From: Methanobacterium petrolearium
Lineage (GTDB): Archaea > Methanobacteriota > Methanobacteria > Methanobacteriales > Methanobacteriaceae
Reading direction: 5' to 3'
Assembly (NCBI RefSeq): GCF_017873625.1
Contig: NZ_JAGGKL010000003.1
Coordinates: 62,001-126,000, forward strand
DNA: 64,000 bases
Position numbers and translations under genes: made by a program. The number at the start of each line of letters is the position of its first letter. Within the stretch, counting starts at the first letter, position 1. Shown in pieces: positions 55,522 to 64,000 of this stretch. The notes under the pieces were generated by a model that did no database searches, had not been told where the DNA came from, and saw only the letters and a program-made list of their open reading frames with translations.

Positions 55522-56895
55522 GTGGAACTACGGGTAGAACAGGCAAAAAGAATTGAAGGGAATGTTAAAGCACCTCCATCTAAAAGTTACACCCATCGAG
55601 CACTTTTACTGGCCTGTTTAGCAGAGGGTAAATCCTATCTCCGGGACCCCCTTTACTCTGCCGATACCATGGCCACCCTGGAGGCCTGCCAGGCACTGGG
55701 ATGCCAGATAGATGTAGATGATGATCTGTGCAGAGTCAGGGGTACTGGTGGGAATTTTAAAACTCCTGATGATATTCTGGACCTTAAAAACAGTGGCACC
55801 ACCCTGCGTTTTTTAACCACCATGGCCAGTTTGGCACCAGGACACACCATGTTGACTGGTGATGAATCCCTAAAGGGACGTCCCATGCAACAACTCCTGG
55901 ACGCCCTCCAAAAACTGGGAGTAAAAGCTTTTTCAGCACATAACAACGGCTTACCCCCAATTGCAATTGAAAGTGGATTTACAGGTGGTAAAACAGATAT
56001 TAAAGGTGATGTGAGTTCACAGTACATCTCTTCCATCCTGCTTTCTGCACCTTACGCCCAGAAATCTGTGGATTTAGAGGTTGTGGGTGATTTCAAGAGC
56101 CGACCCTATGTGGAGATGACCCTGGATATAATGGAGAAATTTGGAGTCAAAGTCAAGCAGGAAGGACGAGAACATTTCCACGTTGATAATCAAATTTATC
56201 ATGCAGAAGATTACACCATAGAAGGTGATTATTCGTCTGCATCATACCTTATCAGCGCAGCAGCGACTTGTAATGGGAAAATTAACATTCAAAACCTGTT
56301 TTCTGACTCTAAACAGGGTGATAAGGTAATACTGGATATTGTAAAAAAAATGGGTGGTAAAATCCTGGTAGAAAAGGATCATGTCATTATCAATGGAACC
56401 ATAGACCCAAATAAAGGACAATCAGGAACCATAGACCCAAATAAAGGACAATCAAGAACCATAAATACAAATAACAAACAATCCACAGGAGAACTGATTA
56501 CCTGTGATCTCAGAGGGATTGATGTGAACCTGGAGAATACTCCTGACCTGCTACCCACAGTTGCTGCACTGGCATCTGTGGCCCAGGGAACCAGTCATAT
56601 AACTGGGGTGGAGCATGCACGTTTTAAAGAAACAGATAGAGTGCACACCATGGCCCTTGAACTATCCAAACTGGGAGTTAAAGTTACCGAAGAAAAAGAT
56701 GGTCTAACCATCCAGGGCGGAGCCCACGGTGGTGTAGTGGAAAGTCACGGTGATCATCGTCTGGTTATGGCCCTGACACTGGTTGGAATGGTGACTGGAG
56801 GCGTGTTAATTAAAGATGCTGATGCATACAGAGTATCCTTCCCTGACTTTCCCCAAGTCATGCAAGAATTAGGATGTCCTGTGAAAGTCATGTAG
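55522..56895 (+). CDS. aroA: 3-Phosphoshikimate 1-carboxyvinyltransferase (EPSP synthase)
   Basis: It joins shikimate-3-phosphate and PEP in the shikimate pathway. Family motifs are APPSKSYTHRALLLA (about 15-29), LKNSGTTLRFLTTMASL, SLKGRPMQQLL, KGDVSSQYISSILLSAPYA, EGDYSSASYLISAA, LLPTVAALA, RFKETDRVHTM and GDHRLVMAL. At about residues 292-321 a tandem insert of three ten-residue units (TIDPNKGQS type) interrupts the usual fold, so the protein is about 30 residues longer than typical. I chose GTG 55522 (MELRVEQ) because GGTGAT precedes it by 4 bases; ATG 55516 is the alternative. Confidence 0.95.
   Translation: MELRVEQAKRIEGNVKAPPSKSYTHRALLLACLAEGKSYLRDPLYSADTMATLEACQALGCQIDVDDDLCRVRGTGGNFKTPDDILDLKNSGTTLRFLTTMASLAPGHTMLTGDESLKGRPMQQLLDALQKLGVKAFSAHNNGLPPIAIESGFTGGKTDIKGDVSSQYISSILLSAPYAQKSVDLEVVGDFKSRPYVEMTLDIMEKFGVKVKQEGREHFHVDNQIYHAEDYTIEGDYSSASYLISAAATCNGKINIQNLFSDSKQGDKVILDIVKKMGGKILVEKDHVIINGTIDPNKGQSGTIDPNKGQSRTINTNNKQSTGELITCDLRGIDVNLENTPDLLPTVAALASVAQGTSHITGVEHARFKETDRVHTMALELSKLGVKVTEEKDGLTIQGGAHGGVVESHGDHRLVMALTLVGMVTGGVLIKDADAYRVSFPDFPQVMQELGCPVKVM
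56395..56484 (+). repeat. In-frame 30-bp tandem repeat inside aroA
   Basis: Units are 56395-56424, 56425-56454 and 56455-56484. The first two are identical (CCCAAATAAAGGACAATCA within each) and the third has several substitutions. They encode GTIDPNKGQS twice and a diverged TINTNNKQS copy. The frame is kept, so the enzyme carries a repeated polar loop. Confidence 0.95.
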
Positions 56896-57275
56896 AACTT
56901 TAATTATTTTTTTAAATTATGATTAAGTGATTGTCTCAAGGAAAACATCTTACTATAAAAAATATAAGCAGAAAATGAGGGATAGTGAAGAACATCCTCA
57001 TAAGTACCAATTCATCAAGAATATTTCCATTAAATTCCATTAAATGATGGTTGCCTTTATGGGATATCATCTAATGGTGGATGTGATTATTAGGTGATGG
57101 TTCATAGCTTATTACGAAAATACTTATATATTGGACCATGATTAATACCATAATTAATAATAAATTAACTTAACCATGTTTTTAGGTGTGCAAATCTGAT
57201 AATAGGGTTTGTGAATGCGAACTGAGAAAATGGGTTTAAAGGGGAATAATTCTACTGGATCTGCAGGGGATTAGA
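56896..57275. other. 380-bp spacer with TATA box and long leader
   Basis: ACTTATATATTGG near 57121 looks like a TATA box and would give a leader of about 125 nt before the GTPase gene. The leader holds a 19-codon frame (ATG 57215, MRTEKMGLKGNNSTGSAGD) whose stop ends directly before the GTPase start. It may be a leader peptide, but no ribosome-binding site was found for it. Confidence 0.4.
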
Positions 57276-57743
57276 ATGAAACATAATAATGAGACCAAAA
57301 TTGTAGTTATGGGTGCCTATAATTCTGGGAAGACCACTACCTTAGAACAGATCTGCCATAACAAAGCAAAGGTAGAATATAATGGAACTACTACTGGCCT
57401 GGACTATGGTAATATCATGATCAGTGGGGAAAAATTTCACTTTTTCGGAACACCAGGCCAGGAACGATTCAAGTTCATGCGCAGGATCCTTGCTGAAGGT
57501 TTGGATGGGGCCATACTGGTGGTGGACAACACTAATGGAATCACCTCCACAGACCAGGAGATCATGGAACGCCTGGACCAACATCAAATCCCCTATGTTG
57601 TTTTTGCCAATAAACAGGATTTAAACCCTGGAGATTTGGAAATTAATTATGATGCTCCCTTAATTCCCACCGTTGCCCAGAACGGAGAGGGAATAAAAGA
57701 AGGTGTGGAGATTCTCATAAAAATGATTAAATCGGGGCGATGA
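57276..57743 (+). CDS. Small Ras/MglA-like GTPase
   Basis: The 155-residue cytoplasmic GTPase has all G motifs: G1 GAYNSGKTT (about 13-21), G2-region Thr in NGTTTGLDYGN, G3 FFGTPGQERF (about 49-58), G4 FANKQDL (about 107-113) and a G5-like PTVAQNG. Archaeal proteins of this kind are compact and often neighbour roadblock-type regulators; none is seen here. The stop overlaps the start of the endonuclease III gene (ATGA), so they are translated together. The biological role in methanogens is not known. Confidence 0.88.
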   Translation: MKHNNETKIVVMGAYNSGKTTTLEQICHNKAKVEYNGTTTGLDYGNIMISGEKFHFFGTPGQERFKFMRRILAEGLDGAILVVDNTNGITSTDQEIMERLDQHQIPYVVFANKQDLNPGDLEINYDAPLIPTVAQNGEGIKEGVEILIKMIKSGR

Positions 57744-58420
57744 CCATCAACCCCGATGTAATTAATATTAACAATTCTGATAAAACCATAGACACAGTTA
57801 TGGAACGTCTTCAAAACCTTTATGACCTGAGGGTTTTTGAAGATGGTGATCCCTATCGCGTGCTAATCAGAACCATACTATCCCAAAGAACCAGGGATGA
57901 TAACACTGACCGTGCCTCAGCACAACTCTTTTCGAAATATAAAACCATTGAAGATATTGCAAATGCTGATCCAACACATTTAGAACCTTTGATTCGACCT
58001 GCAGGTTTTTATCATGTTAAGGCCAAGCGTATTGTGGATGTTTCCAATGAATTACTGGATGACTTTAAAGGCAAGGTCCCCAATAACATTAAAGATCTCC
58101 TGAAACTTCCGGGTGTGGGAAGGAAGACTGCTAACTGTGTTCTGGTTTACGGTTTTCAAATCCCAGCCATACCTGTGGATGTGCATGTTCACCGTATAAG
58201 CAATAGATTAGGTCTGGTTAACACCAAAACACCTGAAGAAACCGAAGAAAAATTAATAAAACTGGTTCCAAAGGAATACTGGATTGAACTCAACGATTTA
58301 ATGGTGCAGTTTGGACAGACCATCTGCCGCCCACAAAATCCCCTGCATGAACAGTGCCCTCTCCAGGAAATTTGTGATTTTTACCAAGATATTGCTGTTA
58401 AAATGGATATAAATAAATAA
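57740..58420 (+). CDS. nth: Endonuclease III-type DNA glycosylase with an altered Fe-S ligand
   Basis: The 226-residue HhH-GPD enzyme excises oxidised pyrimidines and cuts abasic sites. The helix-hairpin-helix is LKLPGVGRKTANCV with catalytic Lys129, and the Asp is D147 in PVDVHVHRIS. The C-terminal cluster motif C-x6-C-x2-C-x5-C reads C196, His203, C206, C212 (CRPQNPLHEQCPLQEIC). The second Cys is replaced by His, coded CAT. A [4Fe-4S] cluster with one His ligand is possible. It is coupled to the upstream GTPase gene by the four-base overlap. Confidence 0.93.
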   Translation: MTINPDVININNSDKTIDTVMERLQNLYDLRVFEDGDPYRVLIRTILSQRTRDDNTDRASAQLFSKYKTIEDIANADPTHLEPLIRPAGFYHVKAKRIVDVSNELLDDFKGKVPNNIKDLLKLPGVGRKTANCVLVYGFQIPAIPVDVHVHRISNRLGLVNTKTPEETEEKLIKLVPKEYWIELNDLMVQFGQTICRPQNPLHEQCPLQEICDFYQDIAVKMDINK

Positions 58421-58625
58421 AGTTAAATCCTTTCAATTGAATCTAATCACATAACTTGAATTGTGAAGGTGTAAGGAAATATATGAAATAAAAGTAAGTA
58501 GTAACTTATATGTTGATTACCATTATATGTAATATGTAATAGAAAATAGATCGAATGCTTTTAAAAAAAAGGTAGTTTATAAACTATTTTCCACAGTAAA
58601 ACAATATTATTGGGGGGGTGATTAA

Positions 58626-59456
58626 ATCAATCAAGAATACATTGAAATTTATCAGGAAATTAAAAACCTGTTAAGATACACTTCTAGTTCTTCAACCAGG
58701 ATAAAAATTTTAATTTGCCTCAGTGAGGGCATTCAAACCATGGAGGAACTGAAAAAAGAAACCGGGATTACCACTTCCACCATATCCAATAATCTGAGTA
58801 ACATGGAAAAAAAGAATATAACCTCTAAGGTAGGGGAAAAATATGTTCTTTCACCAATAGGTAATATAATAACATGCAACCTGATTGAAAACATTAAAAA
58901 TGCTGGTGTTATCAACAAATTCCAGAAATTTTGGTTGAAACATGATCTCTCCAGCATTCCCTCTGAATATATCAAAAAAATGGGAGATCTATATAATTCA
59001 TCATTGGTTGAATCTGAGTCTGGGGCAATATACAAACCTCATGAGACATATAGTCAGTTATTATTAAAATCAAAGTATGTTAAAGGTGTTTCTCCAATTT
59101 TAAGTTCTAAATTCCTTAAATTATTTCAAAATATGATAATGAAAAATGATGATATAACTGTAGAACTTCTATTAACTCAGGATGTAATAAACCAAATCAT
59201 AGAAGGTATTGATTTTGAAAAATTAAAATATCTTAACGACTCCATGTCTAAGGGTAAGGTAAAATTAGGGGTACTTGATGATGATGTTAAAATCGGTTTA
59301 ACCGTTACTGATAAATATTTGTCTTTGGGTTTATTCCATGAATATGGAGAGTATGATCACACCAAAGACCTTATCAGTGATGATGGTGATGCTGTTGCCT
59401 GGGGTAACCAGTTATTTGAATATTATAAAACCAAGTCTGAAAAATTCGGATTTTAA
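58626..59456 (+). CDS. FilR1-like HTH transcriptional regulator, start codon ATC
   Basis: The frame from 58626 gives about 276 residues. The winged-helix N-terminus (LLRYTSSSSTRIKILICLSE, MEELKKETGITTSTISNNLS, KYVLSPIGNIITCNLIENIK) and the C-terminal domain (VSPILSSKFLKLF, KGKVKLGVLDDDVKIGLTVT, DAVAWGNQLFEYYK) match FilR1/DUF1724-type methanogen regulators. The wing helices need residues before the first ATG (58740). A perfect GGTGATTAA lies before 58626, with the same spacing as GGTGATAAA-ATG at 33031, but the codon is ATC. Non-standard initiation, mutation or sequence error may explain this. The target and ligand are unknown. Confidence 0.7.
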   Translation: MNQEYIEIYQEIKNLLRYTSSSSTRIKILICLSEGIQTMEELKKETGITTSTISNNLSNMEKKNITSKVGEKYVLSPIGNIITCNLIENIKNAGVINKFQKFWLKHDLSSIPSEYIKKMGDLYNSSLVESESGAIYKPHETYSQLLLKSKYVKGVSPILSSKFLKLFQNMIMKNDDITVELLLTQDVINQIIEGIDFEKLKYLNDSMSKGKVKLGVLDDDVKIGLTVTDKYLSLGLFHEYGEYDHTKDLISDDGDAVAWGNQLFEYYKTKSEKFGF

Positions 59457-59611
59457 CTTTATCAACACGTCTTAATAACTTTAATAAATGGTGCATCCCA
59501 CCATCACCTAGATCCCCTAAAGATTAAAAAAAACCTTTTTTTGTTAAATGATTTTAGTTAAAGTTTAATTTAATGAACAATAAAAAAAAAATTAGATAGA
59601 AAGATAGTTGA

Positions 59612-60610
59612 TTAGATAGTGGGGTCTCTAAATTCAATACGAAATTTGGTTCCATGGTTGCGGTCCAGTTCTAGTTTTCCATTAATTTGAGATGTGAGAT
59701 TATTTATCAGTAATACACCAAGGCTGTCTGTATTTTTCAGGTCAATTTCCAATGGGATTCCAATACCATCATCATATACTTCTAATAGGTATTCATTACC
59801 AAGTTTATGGAAGGTTATACCAATAACTCCATCTTCATCATCTGAAAATGCATATTTGAAGCTGTTAGTAACCATTTCATTAATTATTAATCCTAGAGGT
59901 ACTGCAGTATCCACATCCACCTTCACATCATTCACATCCAGGTTAAGATGTATCTGGTTCCTTCCAGTGTAGTAAGTGTTAAAAAGGTCCCTCATAAGGG
60001 AATGGATGTAATCTGCAAAGTCTATCTTTTTCAGATCATTAGAAGCGTATAAACGCTCATGAATAAGGGCCATGGATTTGGTACGGTTCTGACTTTCCTC
60101 AAAAATTTTACGAGAATCCTCATCTTGAATATAACGTGATTGCAAATTCAGGAGACTGGATATGATCATAAGATTGTTCTTCACCCGATGGTGTACCTCT
60201 TTTATCAACATTTCTTTATCATGTACCAGCTGGTTAACCTGAACCGAAAGTTGATGGGTTTGTAATAAAACTTTAACCCTGGAGAGTAACCGCATCTTGC
60301 TGATGGGAATGGTGATAACCTCATCAAAACTATACCATATATCTTGAACCTTTTTCAAGTCAGTAGAAGATGCAACCAGAAGATAAGGAAGAAAAAGTGG
60401 TCTTTGTGCTTCTTTCTTTAATTTAAATTCTTCCTTTTTATGAAACCATGAAGCTAGATCCATAATTATAAGGCTTAAAGGTTCCTCTGAATCTTTTTCA
60501 ATTTCTGATTCATCGTATATTTTTCGAAAACCAGTTCCCAATAGATCTCCTACCATTTCAGCGTTTTTGTGATTGATCATGGATATTAATATGGTTTCCA
60601 TTGTACTCAC
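59612..60610 (-). CDS. HisKA_2-type sensor histidine kinase with receiver-like N-terminus
   Basis: The 332-residue soluble kinase has an N-terminal region of about 120 residues (ETILISMINHKNAEMVGDLL, LIIMDLASW, PYLLVASSTDLKKVQ, VITIPISKMRLLSRVKVLLQ) that resembles a receiver. The HisKA_2 box has the phosphoacceptor His in KEVHHRVKNNLMIISSLLNL, and the HATPase domain has PLGLIINEMVTNSFKYAF and DDGIGIPLEI. Receiver-HisKA_2 proteins are common in methanogens. It lies 248 bp downstream of the KaiC-like gene on the same strand, which suggests a functional link but not necessarily one transcript. Confidence 0.9.
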   Translation of the reverse strand: MSTMETILISMINHKNAEMVGDLLGTGFRKIYDESEIEKDSEEPLSLIIMDLASWFHKKEEFKLKKEAQRPLFLPYLLVASSTDLKKVQDIWYSFDEVITIPISKMRLLSRVKVLLQTHQLSVQVNQLVHDKEMLIKEVHHRVKNNLMIISSLLNLQSRYIQDEDSRKIFEESQNRTKSMALIHERLYASNDLKKIDFADYIHSLMRDLFNTYYTGRNQIHLNLDVNDVKVDVDTAVPLGLIINEMVTNSFKYAFSDDEDGVIGITFHKLGNEYLLEVYDDGIGIPLEIDLKNTDSLGVLLINNLTSQINGKLELDRNHGTKFRIEFRDPTI

Positions 60611-60858
60611 TTATCCCTAAACATTCCGAACCGATTAATTCATAAACTTCCCTAATTCATTAACTGATTACTCTCTTATAACTACGGTTTTAACCAGTAC
60701 ACCATTAGCACCTTGCATCAAACCTTTTTTCCACATTCCTATGATATTGGGGGATGAAAACCAAGAAGAAAACTCCTGAAATTATTATTTCTTCACCTGA
60801 CTTCCAGATTTCCTGGTTACATAACCCTTTTATTCTATTTCCTGGTTTTAAAAACCTT

Positions 60859-62313
60859 TTATTCTTTTATTTGATTTTCACTGTGCTCAGGTGTGCCACT
60901 GAGTACTCCCTTTATACTGGTCAAAGGTTGGTCCACCCGAATTCCGTACTGAGTGATACGGAACTCACGAAGGTTTTTTTCAAAGTCACTCAAGCGTTTT
61001 TTCAGGACTCCAATTGTTTTTCTAAGTTCTCCTCTCCTCTCAAAGTAACGGAGGAATATTATGTTATCTGCCAGGTAACTAATTCCAATTTCAGTTATTT
61101 TTAGGCCCCCACTCACGTCTTCCACCTCATTGATAAGGATAACAGTTACCCCAGAGCGGGTCATGTACTTAGACAGGGAGTGCAGGTGGCTGACTGGATC
61201 TTCTCCACGTAGGGAAAGTTTGTATCCGGAAGTACTATCGATCATCACGATCTTAGATTGATTTTCATCCACTTCTTTACGTACCAGTTGTGCGAATTCT
61301 TCAGGGGAATATCGTAAAGGCTCCACCTGAACTACGGAGAGCATACCTGTCTTGATCATACTCCTTACTGGTATGTTTATGGATTCACAGCGGTTGATGA
61401 GACTTTCTTCACTTTCTTCAAAGGTGTAAACCACTGAACGTTCCCCTCTACCTGCTGCTTCTTTCATGAATTGGATGCCTACAGTAGTTTTACCAACCCC
61501 ACTGGGACCGCTTATGATTGTGGCTGTGCCTCTTTCGATACCTCCATGGAGGAGTTCATCTATCTCTGGAACACCGGAAGAAATGGATTCATGATCATAT
61601 TCTATTCCATTGATCATAGGTCTAAGGCGTGGATAAATCATGACCCCTTTACGAGTAATTCGCATGGAATGGGCACCAAAACGAAATCCTGAACCCCTAT
61701 ATTTGCTGATAGATATACTTCGGCCTTCTGGAAAAAATTTGAGGTTTATTATCCCATCACACATGAACTGTAAGTCATCATCGGGGTCTTTGTCACTGAA
61801 TTCAGATGTAAATAGTACTGTCGCTCCTTTATCCGTTAAAAACCTGAGGAATGAAAGGACTTGTTTTCTAAACTGGAATTCATCAGTGGAAAGATATCTG
61901 AATTGTGTGATGGGGTCTAAAAATACTCGGGTAGGCTTGATGATTTCCATTATTTCCATTATTTCCGATGTGGTTGATTCCCGTTCGACTTCTACAGGTG
62001 AAAAAATGTTATAAGCCCCCATATTTGCAAAAAAATCTTCATCTGGACTTAAATCTAAAAAATCAATTCCTTCAGTATCAAATCCCATTCCCTGGGCATT
62101 GCTAATAACCTGGTCTGTTGGTTCGCCCATGTTTATAAAAAGTACCTTTTCATTATTTTTTACCCCCTCACTGAGAAAATGCATTCCAATAGCAGTTTTT
62201 CCGGTTCCTGGCATTCCCCTGAGAAGATATGACCTGTAAGGGACGAATCCTCCCATCAAAATCTCGTCAAAACCCTTTATCCCACTAGCTAATTTTTCGT
62301 TTCGTTCTAACAT
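60859..62313 (-). CDS. KaiC-like dual RecA-fold ATPase
   Basis: The 484-residue protein contains two KaiC-type domains. Domain 1 has Walker A GMPGTGKTAIGMHFL (about 34-48) and RVFLDPITQFRYL (Walker B). Domain 2 has Walker A SGPSGVGKTTVGIQFM (about 270) and IVMIDSTSGYKLSLRG. The C-terminal tail is basic and helical (KTIGVLKKRLSDFEKNLREF). Archaeal KaiC-like proteins act in signalling rather than clocks and can bind kinases. A histidine kinase follows on the same strand. Both ATP sites look intact. The start is ATG 62313, in line with the family start LASGIKGFDEILMGG. Confidence 0.92.
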   Translation of the reverse strand: MLERNEKLASGIKGFDEILMGGFVPYRSYLLRGMPGTGKTAIGMHFLSEGVKNNEKVLFINMGEPTDQVISNAQGMGFDTEGIDFLDLSPDEDFFANMGAYNIFSPVEVERESTTSEIMEIMEIIKPTRVFLDPITQFRYLSTDEFQFRKQVLSFLRFLTDKGATVLFTSEFSDKDPDDDLQFMCDGIINLKFFPEGRSISISKYRGSGFRFGAHSMRITRKGVMIYPRLRPMINGIEYDHESISSGVPEIDELLHGGIERGTATIISGPSGVGKTTVGIQFMKEAAGRGERSVVYTFEESEESLINRCESINIPVRSMIKTGMLSVVQVEPLRYSPEEFAQLVRKEVDENQSKIVMIDSTSGYKLSLRGEDPVSHLHSLSKYMTRSGVTVILINEVEDVSGGLKITEIGISYLADNIIFLRYFERRGELRKTIGVLKKRLSDFEKNLREFRITQYGIRVDQPLTSIKGVLSGTPEHSENQIKE

Positions 62314-62651
62314 GACATCCCATCCATCATACTATGTGGTTAACAATATTGTAATTTCCAAACAATTTAATTGTTTTTTTAAGATATCATTGTCTTTTGA
62401 TATTATTATTACATATTCACAATAGCATAAAGATCAAAATAGTTTTAGTGAATAGTGTCACAAAACTCATGAAATAACAATAAAATTCAGAAAATAACGA
62501 TTCTTAAGTTGAAAAAAAATCTCAAATGAAGGTTAAAATGAAAAATTAAGACATAAATAAAACATCAACGTGTATGAAAGGGAGATAGTTAAAAAAAAAA
62601 TAAATTATAAAGACGTTATTGTATCCACTCAACTAAAATCAAAAGAAGTGA
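62314..62651. other. 338-bp AT-rich spacer
   Basis: I see no gene, repeat or obvious RNA. It lies between the stop of the DHH gene and the start of the KaiC-like gene, which are read in the same direction. Confidence 0.5.

Positions 62652-64000
<1,349 letters not shown>

Noticed and set aside
60754..61104. 116-codon plus-strand frame
   Set aside because: It runs antisense to the conserved C-terminus of the KaiC-like protein and has no recognisable content.

Overview
The window is archaeal and fits a mesophilic methanogen of the Methanobacteriales, most likely Methanobacterium or a close relative. The evidence is sn-glycerol-1-phosphate dehydrogenase (archaeal ether lipids), archaeal-type ProRS, PheT and ValS, archaeal SecF/SecD, a KaiC-like ATPase, UPF0179 and DUF166 genes, TATA boxes ahead of RNA genes, oligo-T ends, GGTGAT/GGAGG ribosome-binding sites and AT-rich spacers. 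The species cannot be named from sequence alone.

Layout. 0-5 kb: end of a membrane-anchored protein, proS, then egsA, a UPF0179 gene and rpiA. 5-9.3 kb: two membrane-protein genes and a znuACB-type metal transporter divergent from a NikR-like regulator with a complete nickel site. 9.3-14.3 kb: a thioredoxin/glycosidase-fold protein, a small tautomerase, a coiled-coil protein and a TPR-SHOCT protein. 14.4-16.9 kb: an AT-rich accessory island with a SatD-family gene (class III cyclase-like) beside a DUF3307-like membrane gene, then an overlapping DUF4258/DUF2283 toxin-antitoxin-like pair lying between inverted 15-bp repeats. 17-31.6 kb: a PAS protein without kinase, zinc-ribbon/PH-like proteins, an LCP-family protein, TPR protein, a frameshifted ABC-class ATPase, two DUF2085-like membrane proteins, a B12-type radical SAM enzyme and TrmO. 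Several GC-richer structured islands look like non-coding RNAs, the best at 21.74-21.94, 31.82-31.97 and 32.74-32.87 kb. 33-39 kb: DJ-1/PfpI protein and a sensory operon (7-PAS histidine kinase, two response regulators), then tRNA-Gln(CUG). 39-42 kb: a 57-residue basic protein, a CadC-like metal sensor, a secreted protein and an orphan P-loop ATPase. 42.6-58.4 kb: mostly housekeeping (argB, DUF166, argC, flavodoxin, secF-secD, pyrI, YjbQ, pheT, valS, aroA, a small GTPase coupled to nth). 58.6-64 kb: a FilR1-like regulator, a HisKA_2 kinase, a KaiC-like dual ATPase and a DHH phosphoesterase running off the edge.

Themes. (1) The SatD/DUF3307 pair combines a class III cyclase-like sequence with a small three-helix membrane protein; this resembles cyclase-effector defence architectures and is the strongest candidate for an undescribed system, although two catalytic positions are substituted. 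(2) Two genes have a good Shine-Dalgarno but TTA or ATC where the start codon should be, and a third has a single-base insertion; these are either real lesions, unusual decoding or sequence errors. (3) Short two-copy tandem duplications with a 14-30 bp period occur throughout the spacers, and one in-frame array sits inside aroA. (4) Many signal-transduction proteins lack DNA-binding outputs, as is usual for methanogens.

All calls rest on reading the sequence and on remembered family motifs. No database search or folding program was run.
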